From an uncultured Roseateles sp. (GTDB taxonomy: Bacteria > Pseudomonadota > Gammaproteobacteria > Burkholderiales > Burkholderiaceae_C): a stretch of DNA of 64,000 nt. A program made the position numbers and the translations under genes. The stretch lies in assembly GCF_963422335.1 (NCBI RefSeq), contig NZ_OY729424.1, positions 3,100,001 to 3,164,000 of the forward strand, read 5' to 3'. The notes under the pieces are model-generated. The model searched no databases. It was not told where the DNA came from and saw only the letters and a list, made by a program, of their open reading frames with translations. This document shows positions 57,213 to 64,000 of the stretch, in pieces (positions within the stretch are counted from its first letter, which is position 1; every line of letters starts with the position of its first letter).

Positions 57213-57243
57213 GGTTGAGCCGGGGGGAATTGAATCCCCGTCC
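57213..57243 (-). repeat. Inverted 31-bp copy of the tmRNA 3' end
   Basis: The minus strand from 57243 to 57213 matches tmRNA positions 57099-57129 at 29 of 31 bases: same GGACGGGG, T-loop TTCAATT, CCCCCCGGCTC and ACC, with differences of A for G before the T-loop and A for C near the end. The pair lies in opposite orientation, 83 bases apart. tmRNA 3' ends are known targets of integrating elements, which normally leave direct, not inverted, copies. The A/C mismatch in the T-stem argues against a functional tRNA. Confidence 0.85.
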
Positions 57244-57390
57244 CATGAGTCCTGAGCGTTGCAGCTGCAGGACGGACTTCCGCCTTGGCCCATATTCGCC
57301 CCCCGGCCGCTTGCGCTCCCTAAGATTCATTGACCCTGCCTGGCGCAATGCGATAAGGGTTGAGACCTGTCCCCGCACACTGCCGGCACA
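57244..57390. other. Non-coding stretch between the inverted tmRNA copy and the operators
   Basis: No plausible gene. It contains a GTCCTG/CAGGAC hairpin (57252-57276). The rest is GC-rich with no promoter seen. The open frame on the minus strand across it is spurious (see rejected items). Confidence 0.5.
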
Positions 57391-57404
57391 GTGACATCCA
57401 TCAC
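57391..57404. promoter_or_regulatory. Candidate CRP-type site GTGA-N6-TCAC
   Basis: GTGACATCCATCAC has the perfect inner half-sites of the CRP consensus (TGTGA-N6-TCACA), about 100 bases before the first gene of the flgH-containing cassette. Visual match only. Confidence 0.4.
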
Positions 57405-57463
57405 CCACGCCGGGGAAACACCGGATGTGGGCTGGCTTTTCCGGGCTTCTGAATTGGTTTGGC

Positions 57464-57479
57464 GGACAAGAATTTGTCC
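57464..57479. promoter_or_regulatory. Perfect 16-bp palindrome GGACAA-N4-TTGTCC
   Basis: GGACAAGAATTTGTCC, with the 4-base centre typical of FNR-like sites, lies 27 bases before the ATG of the first gene (57507). A regulator of the same superfamily is encoded at the end of the cassette, so autoregulation is plausible but unproven. Confidence 0.45.
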
Positions 57480-57506
57480 ATCGCCACACCACTCAGGAGC
57501 GCCGTC

Positions 57507-57689
57507 ATGCAAGTGAATACCCAAGCCATCAAGGTTGACCATCCGTCGAGCAGGCCGGCGGCCGCTCAGGCAGCAAAACCTGGCCCCGATAGCTTCAGTG
57601 AGTTGCTCAGGGGAGCTCAGGCCTCGGGCTCCGCGCCGCGGGATGCAGGTACCCCGGCCGCAACCGCTGTTTCCACCAATAAGGCCTGA
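57507..57689 (+). CDS. Small protein of unknown function
   Basis: 60 residues from the ATG at 57507, preceded by an AGGAG six bases upstream (CAGGAGCGCCGTC). Soluble, Ala/Pro/Ser-rich; MQVNTQAIKVDHPSSRPAA then DSFSELLRGAQ. No membrane segment, signal peptide or recognised domain. The start, with Gln/Asn/Ser and a short SELLRGAQ helix, reminds one of the N-termini of secreted or export-targeted flagellar/type III proteins, but this is only an impression. It begins the five-gene cassette and ends six bases before the next start. Confidence 0.5.
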   Translation: MQVNTQAIKVDHPSSRPAAAQAAKPGPDSFSELLRGAQASGSAPRDAGTPAATAVSTNKA

Positions 57690-57694
57690 GCGTT

Positions 57695-58171
57695 GTGGTC
57701 GCCATACACAACACCGGCATGCCGGCCGATGGGCCGGGTGCTCGGCTTGGCTCTCTGCCGACGCCGTCCGCCGATGAGTCGCGTACCGCGCGGCCTCAGC
57801 TCGCAGCTGCGCTATCGGACGAGCTCGGTACCGCGCCACCGGGCCTGCAGGTGAGCTTCAGTGCACAAAGCCTGCAGGCCTTGGAGGCCGCGGCGCTGGC
57901 CCAGTCGGCCAGGGCCGGCGCCGAGGTGCAGGGCTTCGGCGAGGCCATCGGCGGCGGCATCTCGGCAGCCGCACACGCGGTCGACGCGGTGGCGGCTCAA
58001 GCATCGGACCTGCTGAAGTCCGGTGCTCAGGTCTTGACCGCCGGCATGGGTGCGGTGGAGGCGGGGGTTGCCGACTCGACGCGCCGCCTCGGCGAGCTCG
58101 CCTCAAGCGCCGTGGGCTATGGCTCGCTGGCCGCTCTTGCGGGTGGTGCGCTGCTCGATGAACTTGTCTAG
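57695..58171 (+). CDS. Ala-rich protein of unknown function
   Basis: 158 residues if started at GTG 57695 (or 150 from the ATG at 57719, MPADGPGARLG). The first 50 residues are polar; residues about 50-158 are Ala-rich with a helical look (SFSAQSLQALEAAALAQSAR, GGGISAAAHAVDAVAAQASD) and end in a weakly hydrophobic SLAALAGGALLDEL. No signal peptide or recognised domain. The frame is convincing by position and GC pattern: same strand, spacing and codon use as its neighbours. Confidence 0.5.
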   Translation: MVAIHNTGMPADGPGARLGSLPTPSADESRTARPQLAAALSDELGTAPPGLQVSFSAQSLQALEAAALAQSARAGAEVQGFGEAIGGGISAAAHAVDAVAAQASDLLKSGAQVLTAGMGAVEAGVADSTRRLGELASSAVGYGSLAALAGGALLDELV

Positions 58172-58192
58172 CCGGACCACCCAGAGGCCAAG

Positions 58193-58738
58193 ATGCTCTA
58201 TTCATTGTCCAGAGACTGCCTGTGCGGCGCCCTATTCGCCGCCTTGTCGGGTTGCTCGATCTTCAGCGTGGCACCCACCTGGGAGTTGGTGAAGGCCACC
58301 GGCACGGCAACCTCGGCGGCCTTGAACTACGGGCCAGGCACGGCGACGAACACCATTCACCATGGTGACGCCCCGATTCAAAGCGTGTGCATCGAGTACA
58401 ACGGCCAGCCCCAGCTGGACGACCTGGTGCCGGCCCTGCAGCTGGAGCTCAAGGCGCAGGGCGTGGCGAGCCGGGTCTACGAGACGGGCTCGGGCGGGCC
58501 GGATTGCCGCTACTGGGTTCGCTATGCCGCCACCGTGCAGTGGGCCGTGCCGCCGATGGGGGGCGCACATCGCTCCTATCTGAGCGCCGCCACCCTCAGC
58601 CTGCACCGGGCCAATGGCTCGCTGATGGGCGCGAGCTCCTATCTGGTGGACGAGAACTTCGCGGTCAGCAAATGGGCCAGCACGCGACGCAAGCTCGCGC
58701 CGGTCGTGAAGGCGGTGATCACCGGCTTCGAGAGCTGA
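58193..58738 (+). CDS. Predicted lipoprotein of unknown function
   Basis: 181 residues. Type II signal peptide: MLYSLSRDCLCGALFAALSGC with lipobox L-S-G-C (Cys21). Ribosome-binding AGAGG precedes it. The body has VCIEYNGQPQLDDLVPALQL, then VASRVYETGSGGPDCRYWV with a second Cys. Further on are YLSAATLSLHRANGS and a KWASTRRKLAPVVKAVITGF end. It looks like a small, globular outer-membrane lipoprotein. I recall no named family with certainty. It lies directly upstream of the flgH-like gene, so a joint role is likely. Confidence 0.6.
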   Translation: MLYSLSRDCLCGALFAALSGCSIFSVAPTWELVKATGTATSAALNYGPGTATNTIHHGDAPIQSVCIEYNGQPQLDDLVPALQLELKAQGVASRVYETGSGGPDCRYWVRYAATVQWAVPPMGGAHRSYLSAATLSLHRANGSLMGASSYLVDENFAVSKWASTRRKLAPVVKAVITGFES

Positions 58739-58771
58739 GCTCGCCAAGCAACCTTTTAGAGATTCAAGGAC

Positions 58772-59476
58772 ATGACCTTCAACAGCTCCTCAAGCCTGGG
58801 CTCGGCCGCGGCCCTGCTCGCAACCCTGCTGTGCGCCTGCACCTCAGCACCACCCTCTCTGGTGCAGGTCCCAGTGCAGGCCGCGGCGGCCAGAACCCCG
58901 CTGTATCTGGAGCGGCCGAACAACGGCGCCATCTTCCAGCTGAGCATGGCGTCCGGCACGCTGTTCTCCAGCGAACGCAAGCCCCAGGCCGTAGGCGACA
59001 AGCTGAAGGTGGACATCGCCGAGAGCCTGCAGGCCAGCCAGAAGCAGTCGAGTGACACCAGCCGCGACAACAAGGCGGCCGTCAAGGGCCCAGGCTCGGG
59101 CCGCAAATCGGGCGGGCTGATCGACTCGCTGCTCAATGCCGACGCCAATGCGGCCGGTAGCGACTCGTTCAAGGGTTCGGGCAGCACCGAGGCGTCGAGC
59201 AGTTTCAACACCCAGCTCGCCGTCACCGTCATCAATGTGCTGGCCAATGGCCATCTGCTGGTGGCCGGTGAGCGCAGCACCGGGCTCAACGGTGGGGTAA
59301 ATACCTTGCGCTTTTCCGGCATCGTCGATCCGCGCGATATACGCCCCGGCAATGTTGTCAGCTCCAAGGAGGTGGTCAACGCCAGCCTCGAAAGCGTGGG
59401 TCAGGGCGATGTGTCGGAGGCCGCCTCGCGCACCTGGCTGCAGCGTGTGCTCACCAAGAGCATGGCGGTGTGGTGA
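58772..59476 (+). CDS. flgH: FlgH-family flagellar L-ring protein, orphan
   Basis: 234 residues, normal for FlgH (220-240). N-terminal lipobox-like LLCAC after a hydrophobic segment. FlgH landmarks in order: GAIFQLSMASGTLFSSERKPQAVGDKLKV (start of the ring fold), GSDSFKGSGSTEASSSFNTQ, TVINVLANGHLLVAGERSTGLNGG and LRFSGIVDPRDIRPGNVVSS, and a VNASLESVGQGDVSEA end. FlgH builds the outer-membrane L-ring around the flagellar rod. No other flagellar gene is in the window. Its stop overlaps the start of a regulator gene. Confidence 0.85.
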   Translation: MTFNSSSSLGSAAALLATLLCACTSAPPSLVQVPVQAAAARTPLYLERPNNGAIFQLSMASGTLFSSERKPQAVGDKLKVDIAESLQASQKQSSDTSRDNKAAVKGPGSGRKSGGLIDSLLNADANAAGSDSFKGSGSTEASSSFNTQLAVTVINVLANGHLLVAGERSTGLNGGVNTLRFSGIVDPRDIRPGNVVSSKEVVNASLESVGQGDVSEAASRTWLQRVLTKSMAVW

Positions 59477-60246
59477 CCCAGCCGTTGGAGCCTCACATGC
59501 CCGGCCCGCGGCGTGAGACCGTCCATGGCTGGATGAGCGATGCACGGGTGAAGGTGTTTCGCCGCGGCCAGATCATTGTTCGCGCCGGCAGCACCCACGC
59601 CGATTGGATCGCCATCAGCAGCGGGGCGGCCTGCCTGGTTACCCAGGTGGCCGGAAGCACTCGGGTGGCGGTGGCGGCGCTGTGGCTCGGCGACGTGATC
59701 GGCTGGGGATCGCCGCTGGGCAAGCACATCGCCCCGTACGACGTCACCGCGCTGGTCGACGTCGTTACCATCAACATCCCCTGGGCCCGGCTGCATGCCG
59801 GGCAGCTGCCACAACAAAGCGCGGATACAGAGCACCTGTACGCGGCCACAGAAACAAGGCTGCAGGAGCAGATCTTCATGCGCCTGGCCGGCACCGGCTT
59901 CCAGCGTCTGATCAGCGTGCTGGCGACGCTTGCCGCCGCCCTGGCACCGGTGCTGGAGCCGCCGCGGCCGGGGCAGCGCCTGGCATTGCCGGTGGCGCAA
60001 ACCTTTATCGGCCAGCTCTCTGGCCTGTCGCGGCGGCAGACCTGGATCTATCTGGGGCAGCTGGCCGAGTTCGGCTGGGTCACGACCTCACGAACTCAGG
60101 TGACCTTGGTGGGCCTTCGTTCCTGGCTGGCGCTGATGGGGGCGGTCGAAGGCAGGGGCTTGGCCTGCATCGCCAGTGCCGCGCTGTGCAGCGGCGTGCT
60201 GGCCGCCTTGGACCGTCCGGATGGTTTGAACGGCCCACCTGCGTAG
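59473..60246 (+). CDS. Crp/Fnr-family transcriptional regulator
   Basis: 257 residues from GTG 59473, which overlaps the flgH stop as GTGA; GTG 59470 and ATG 59497 are alternatives. Residues about 25-120 form a cyclic-nucleotide-binding-type beta-barrel (FRRGQIIVRAGSTHADWIAI, ALWLGDVIGWGSPLG), without a clear phosphate-binding cassette (RSA-type motif) or Cys cluster. An HTH follows: LPVAQTFIGQLSGLSRRQTW and IYLGQLAEFGWV (about 175-205). The long helix between them is typical. It may regulate the cassette through the palindrome at 57464-57479. Confidence 0.8.
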   Translation: MTQPLEPHMPGPRRETVHGWMSDARVKVFRRGQIIVRAGSTHADWIAISSGAACLVTQVAGSTRVAVAALWLGDVIGWGSPLGKHIAPYDVTALVDVVTINIPWARLHAGQLPQQSADTEHLYAATETRLQEQIFMRLAGTGFQRLISVLATLAAALAPVLEPPRPGQRLALPVAQTFIGQLSGLSRRQTWIYLGQLAEFGWVTTSRTQVTLVGLRSWLALMGAVEGRGLACIASAALCSGVLAALDRPDGLNGPPA

Positions 60247-60270
60247 CGGTCGATGGGGGAAAAGCCCGGA

Positions 60271-61353
60271 TCAGAAGCGGTGACGCATGCCCACCAGGGC
60301 GAGGCGCGTGTTCAGCGTGTTCGGGGTGCTGGTCTTGTCGTTCTGCAGGGCCACGAACACGTCGGTGCGCTTGGACAGGTTGTGGTCGTAGCCAACCGCG
60401 GAGGTGTTGCGGCGTGCGTAGGTGGCAGCACTGTTGTCATTGACCCGTGCATGCGTGTGGCTGGCGAGGATCGCGCCCGCGCCCAGCGGAATGGTGATGC
60501 CGATGTCGCCGAGCTTGCGCTTGATGTTGTTGGCCGGGTTGTTGAAGTCGTCGTTGATCAGATGGCCCTGCACATGGAGCTTTACCACGCCGAAGTCATA
60601 GACGCCGGCCAGCACATAGGCCTGCTGGTCATGGCCGTCATTGCCGGCATTCAGATTGATGAAGTGGGCGCCGGCGGTGATGCGCAGCGGCCCGGCTGCA
60701 TAACGTCCCACCGTCTCGAACACGCGGTCGCGCTTGTGGTCGGCAGCGGACGACTCCCGCTCCAGGCCCAGGCCGTAGATGAAGTCGGCATCAAAACCCC
60801 CGATGCTCGGCGTGGTGTAGCGCACCGAGTTGTTGAAGCGCGATCCACCCGCCAGGTTCGCGCCGCCGGAGATCGTGTTGGCGAATACCGGGCCGATGCC
60901 GGTTGAGCCGACGAAGGGCGAGTTGAGCGTGGCGGCCAGCGAATAGGGCGTGACATGGCGGCCCAGCGTGAGTCGCCCCCACGCGCCCTCCAGCCCGACG
61001 ATGGCCAGACGCGACCAGAAGGGGTCGGCGTCATTGCGTCCGGTGGCGCCGCTGTCCGCTCGCATATAGCTCTCCAGACCGAAGATGGCGCTCAGACCTC
61101 CGCCCAGGTCTTCTCGGCCACGGAAGCCTATGAACGAGGTCGTCATCGCACCATTGCCGACCAACCGTGTGGTGCGGGCTGGGGCCGTACCGGTCTGGTC
61201 ACGCTGTTGGCCGACGTAGAGATCCAGGGTGCCGTAGATCTCCACGCCGTTCTGCGCCTGTGCCAGGCCGCAGGTCGCCGTCAAGGCGACTGCGAGCAGC
61301 GGAGTCAGGAGCGGCAGGAGTTTGAGGTTGTGGTTCAAGAGTGTCTCCGTCAT
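60271..61353 (-). CDS. Gram-negative porin (OmpC/Burkholderia type)
   Basis: 360 residues from the ATG at 61353. Signal peptide with LLTPLLAVALTATCGLAQA. Trimeric porin features: VEIYGTLDLYVGQQ (first strand), SFIGFRGREDLGGGLSAIFG, FWSRLAIVGLEGAWGRLTLG, and a C-terminal RLALVGMRHRF ending in Phe. It forms a diffusion channel in the outer membrane. The 150 bases upstream hold CCGAA-N2-TTCGG (minus strand) but no clear promoter. Convergent with the Crp-like gene. Confidence 0.9.
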   Translation of the reverse strand: MTETLLNHNLKLLPLLTPLLAVALTATCGLAQAQNGVEIYGTLDLYVGQQRDQTGTAPARTTRLVGNGAMTTSFIGFRGREDLGGGLSAIFGLESYMRADSGATGRNDADPFWSRLAIVGLEGAWGRLTLGRHVTPYSLAATLNSPFVGSTGIGPVFANTISGGANLAGGSRFNNSVRYTTPSIGGFDADFIYGLGLERESSAADHKRDRVFETVGRYAAGPLRITAGAHFINLNAGNDGHDQQAYVLAGVYDFGVVKLHVQGHLINDDFNNPANNIKRKLGDIGITIPLGAGAILASHTHARVNDNSAATYARRNTSAVGYDHNLSKRTDVFVALQNDKTSTPNTLNTRLALVGMRHRF

Positions 61354-61504
61354 GGGTTTGCTTGCGGTTTGAACGGTGCCGCGACGCCTGGCCGCAGCAC
61401 GCTGCAAGCTTGAATCCGGGAGGGCGAAACCGTGGCGCCGAAAGTGCCGATGGCCTACCAGATCGTCCGAACTTTCGGTGGGGTGCTGCTGGTGCCGTGC
61501 CGGC

Positions 61505-62569
61505 TCACCAGGGTCGTGTGACATTCAGCGCCGCAGCGGCACGGTCCAGTGCCGCAAGCGTGCCCGGGCGCAGCGCGATGCCGGCGCTGCGGCTTGCGCG
61601 GGCCTGCCGTGCACCGCGCTCGCCGGGCAACAGCAACTCCTGCTGCGGCATCGCCGGCAGGCCCTTGATGGCCGCGGCCAGCTCGCCGATCTGCTGCAGA
61701 TAGTCGCCGGCCTGGGGGATCTGAGCGAGGTCGATGGCGATGACAAAGCCGTTCTGGTAGTGGCGTTGCGGGGCAGCTGTGGCCGAGGTCGTTGCCGTGG
61801 CTGTGGCTGAAAGCGCCGGGGCAAGAATGGGGTTGTTGACCAGCAGGCTGGTCAGTGCCTCCATCATCAGCGCCAGCCCCGAGCCCTTGGGGCCGCCGAG
61901 CGGCAGCGGGATCTTGGCCGCCGCCGGGTCGGTGGTGGGGTGGCCCTGGGCGTTCAGCGCCCAGCCGGCCGGGATGGCCTGGCCGGCGGCCTTGGCTTGC
62001 TGCAGCTTGCCGAGCGCCACCACGCCGGAGGCCATGTCGAACAGCATCGGATCGCCATCGGCGCCTGGAGCGGCGATGGACAGCGGTGCTGTCGACACCC
62101 CCGCCGCCGCGGCCTGGTGATAAGCCATATTCGGGCCCGAGGCCGCGCCGGCCAGTGCCAGCATGCCCGACCGGGCGATGTTCTCGGTGTAGAAGCCGAG
62201 CGCGCCGGTGTGGGTGGTGTCGCGCAGCAGGCACATGCCCATGCCGGCCTGGCGTGCCGAGGCCATCGCCTCGGCAGCGGCGGCGCGCATGCCCACGGCG
62301 CCGGCGCAACGCGCACCTTCCAAGATCGAGAGGGCCGGCAGATGCAGCACGCGCTGCAGCTGGGCATCTCCTCTCATCTGCCCGGAGGCCAGCAGTTCCA
62401 GGTACATGGGCAGGCGCACCACGCCATGTGAGTCGGTGCCGCGCAGATCGGCCCACACCAGTACCTCGGCCACCGAGGCGGCCTCGGCGGCGTCCAGACC
62501 ACCGGCTGCCAGCAGGCGTGCTGCGAAGGCCTCCAGCGCCTCTTTCTGAACCAGCAGGCCGCCGCTCAT
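61505..62569 (-). CDS. Ldh-family (malate/L-lactate dehydrogenase type) oxidoreductase
   Basis: 354 residues. NAD(P)-dependent 2-hydroxyacid dehydrogenase fold of the malate/LDH-2 family: GTDSHGVVRLPMYLELL (start), GMGMCLLRDTTHTGALGFYT with catalytic-region His, GVSTAPLSIAAPGADGDPML, then IPLPLGGPKGSGLALMMEAL. Substrate could be malate, ureidoglycolate, 2,3-diketogulonate or others. ATG overlaps the stop of the upstream hydrolase gene by 4 nt, so the three last genes of the window form one operon. Confidence 0.88.
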   Translation of the reverse strand: MSGGLLVQKEALEAFAARLLAAGGLDAAEAASVAEVLVWADLRGTDSHGVVRLPMYLELLASGQMRGDAQLQRVLHLPALSILEGARCAGAVGMRAAAAEAMASARQAGMGMCLLRDTTHTGALGFYTENIARSGMLALAGAASGPNMAYHQAAAAGVSTAPLSIAAPGADGDPMLFDMASGVVALGKLQQAKAAGQAIPAGWALNAQGHPTTDPAAAKIPLPLGGPKGSGLALMMEALTSLLVNNPILAPALSATATATTSATAAPQRHYQNGFVIAIDLAQIPQAGDYLQQIGELAAAIKGLPAMPQQELLLPGERGARQARASRSAGIALRPGTLAALDRAAAALNVTRPW

Positions 62570-63435
62570 CGCAGCACCGGAAGATATTTAGCCAACCAGT
62601 CGCGCACGATGTTGAGCACCATGGTGTTGTCGTCCGAGAAGATGAAGTGATCGATATTGGCCACCAGATGCAGGTCGGCGGGCATTCTGGCATGGCGGAA
62701 TATCTCGATCGACTGCTCGGTCGGCGTGACCGAATCCACCGACGGGTGCAGTATCAGCAGCGGCCGCGGCGCGATGCGCTCGACCACGCCGTTCGGCTTG
62801 AAGCGGAACATGCTGTCCACCACCTCGAACGGAAACTCCATATAGGAGCCCGGCGGCAGATTGCTGCGCATGGCCGGCGGTATCGGCACGATGTCGAAGC
62901 GCGACACGCGCATCGAGCGTCCCTGTTCAAGCTCGCGCCGGCCGGTGTCCAGCAGCGCCTCGAAGCGGGCCCAATCGGCGGGTGCCGCATGCTGCTGGCG
63001 GAACTTGGACTCGCCGTCGCCCCAGCCGCCGCTGGAAATGCAGGCGGCGATGCGCGGGTCCACCCCGGCGGCGTACACGGCCACCGCGGCGCCGAAGCTG
63101 TGGCCCATCACCGCGATGGCCTCGGTGTCCACCTGCGGCAGTGTGGCCAGATAGCTCACCGCGTTGGAGGTGTCGGCCACCTGCTCGAGGCAGATCACCT
63201 TGGCGCGCTCGCCTTCGCTCTCACCGCAGCCCCGCATGTCAAAGCGCAAGGTGATGTAGCCCAGGGCTGCGAACAGACGCGTGGCCAGCTGGACCATGCC
63301 GTCGTCCTTGTTGCTGCCAAAGCCATGCAGTACGACCAGGGCCGGGCGGCGCTCGCCGGGCTGCAGCCCATCGGGCAGCTGGAGCACACCGACCAGTTGC
63401 AGGCCGTCGGATTCGAAGTTGATTTGTTGTTCCAT
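62566..63435 (-). CDS. Alpha/beta hydrolase
   Basis: 289 residues. Oxyanion region LVVLHGFGSNKDDGMVQLAT, RFDMRGCGESEGE, nucleophile elbow VMGHSFGAAVAVY (GxSxG), acid-side loop LLILHPSVDSVTPTEQSIEI and His in LVANIDHFIFSDD. Fold and motifs fit serine aminopeptidase-like hydrolases or esterases. No signal peptide. It overlaps the Ldh gene by 4 nt and starts 7 bases after another hydrolase gene, hinting at a small catabolic operon. Confidence 0.85.
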   Translation of the reverse strand: MEQQINFESDGLQLVGVLQLPDGLQPGERRPALVVLHGFGSNKDDGMVQLATRLFAALGYITLRFDMRGCGESEGERAKVICLEQVADTSNAVSYLATLPQVDTEAIAVMGHSFGAAVAVYAAGVDPRIAACISSGGWGDGESKFRQQHAAPADWARFEALLDTGRRELEQGRSMRVSRFDIVPIPPAMRSNLPPGSYMEFPFEVVDSMFRFKPNGVVERIAPRPLLILHPSVDSVTPTEQSIEIFRHARMPADLHLVANIDHFIFSDDNTMVLNIVRDWLAKYLPVLR

Positions 63436-63442
63436 GCTGTGC

Positions 63443-64000
63443 TCAGGCTTTGTCCGTCAGAAATTGCTCGATCGAGGTGGCCAGCGCCACCGGGGTTTCG
63501 TCCATCGGGTAGTGGCCCGCGTTGGCCATCACCTGCAGCGACGCGTTCGGGTACCAGCGCAGATAGGTGGCCTCCATTGCGGCGGCGTTCAGGCCGGGAT
63601 CGTGCTCGCCGACGATCACCTTGATGGGCACCGGGTTGCCGGCAATTGCAGACGAGAAATCGCCCTTGGCCCAGGCTTCGAGATAGGCCGCAAAAGCCGC
63701 CTCGTTCGAATGCTTGACGGAGTGATCGACCAGCCGGCCCAGCCAGGCCTTGGAGAGCCGCGAGCCGGTGCTGTGGTCGACAATGCCCAGCCGCGCCTCG
63801 CGCTGCGCGGCGGCGCTGGCGAACAGCGCCCAGGTAGCGGCATCAAAGGGCACGCCGCTGGCAGGCACTGGCGTCACCGCGACCAGTTTTTCGACGCGTT
63901 GCGGCGCATCCAGCAGCACACGCTGAATGGCCTTGCCGCCCATCGAATGGCCGATCAGATTGAAGAGTTCCCAGCCGAGGGCGTCGGCCAGCGCCAGCGT
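63443..64000 (-). CDS. Alpha/beta hydrolase, partial (continues past window end)
   Basis: Only the C-terminal 185 codons are inside the window; the start lies to the right. It includes the nucleophile elbow NLIGHSMGGKA, then VKVIVGEHDPG-like acid loop (PIKVIVGEHDPGLNAAAM) and the His in ANAGHYPMDETPVA. First known gene of the operon with the next hydrolase and the Ldh-family enzyme. Function unassigned. Confidence 0.85.
   Translation of the reverse strand, partial: TLALADALGWELFNLIGHSMGGKAIQRVLLDAPQRVEKLVAVTPVPASGVPFDAATWALFASAAAQREARLGIVDHSTGSRLSKAWLGRLVDHSVKHSNEAAFAAYLEAWAKGDFSSAIAGNPVPIKVIVGEHDPGLNAAAMEATYLRWYPNASLQVMANAGHYPMDETPVALATSIEQFLTDKA

Noticed and set aside
57213..57290. A tRNA gene on the minus strand using the inverted tmRNA 3' end
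   Set aside because: The T-stem base pair next to the loop is A/C, and no D or anticodon arm could be folded from the bases before it.
57430..57450. Sigma-54 promoter (GG-GC elements) before the flgH cassette
   Set aside because: TGGCTTTTCCGGGCT has nine, not ten, bases between GG and GC and lacks the rest of the consensus.
57109..57492. 127-codon minus-strand open frame downstream of ssrA
   Set aside because: Its GFNSPRLN piece is a translation of the inverted tmRNA T arm, a common artefact near tRNA-like sequences; no ribosome-binding site and it overlaps the ssrA terminator.

Overview
The window is a GC-rich (about two thirds G+C by eye), densely coded piece of a betaproteobacterial chromosome, most likely a Burkholderiales member of the Roseateles/Rubrivivax/Leptothrix type. 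The evidence is the block gyrA, serC, pheA, tyrA, aroA-cmk fusion, rpsA, ihfB, lapA, lapB, a pabB-pabC fusion, a tmRNA tag ending in FALAA, and many GTG or TTG starts coupled to the preceding stop by 4-nt overlaps. No rRNA, tRNA, insertion sequence, integrase or CRISPR array was seen.

Layout. 1-3446: end of a CobD/CbiB-family gene, then an rsgA / pterin dehydratase / M48 protease operon on the minus strand facing oligoribonuclease. 3462-8868: pabB-pabC fusion and a four-gene signalling operon (LytS-type kinase, degenerate kinase-like partner, LytTR regulator, exported phosphatase-like protein). 8870-17257: DUF2087 protein, a long structured leader before an rhlE-type helicase, DUF2520, MgtC, FKBP, gluQ, LysR/pirin pair and DUF599. 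17263-21346: basic amino-acid ABC importer in the order of the Pseudomonas aot operon. 21475-27822: hydrolase, trhO, a cyclophilin and dnaE.

27824-32938 encodes a 1704-residue protein made almost wholly of about 190 octapeptide repeats. Next to it are a divergent patatin-like lipase, a broken DUF1326 gene and DUF2182. 36014-43466 is envelope-related: HhH protein, msbA-like exporter, four glycosyltransferase-like genes, lapB, lapA. 43505-54337 is the conserved block from ihfB up to gyrA. 54619-57130 holds an OmpA-like lipoprotein-free protein, ubiG, gph and ssrA (tmRNA).

57131-60246 is the most unusual accessory stretch. It has an inverted copy of the tmRNA 3' end, two palindromic candidate operators, and five co-directional genes: two small unrecognised proteins, a lipoprotein, an orphan flagellar L-ring protein FlgH, and a Crp/Fnr-type regulator coupled to flgH. 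The window ends with a porin and an Ldh-family dehydrogenase plus two alpha/beta hydrolases.

Three genes carry reading-frame lesions that can be repaired on paper: the M48 protease (one missing base), aotO (one missing base) and DUF1326 (an 8-bp tandem duplication). They may be real mutations or assembly errors. All functions are inferred from reading motifs; no database search was run.
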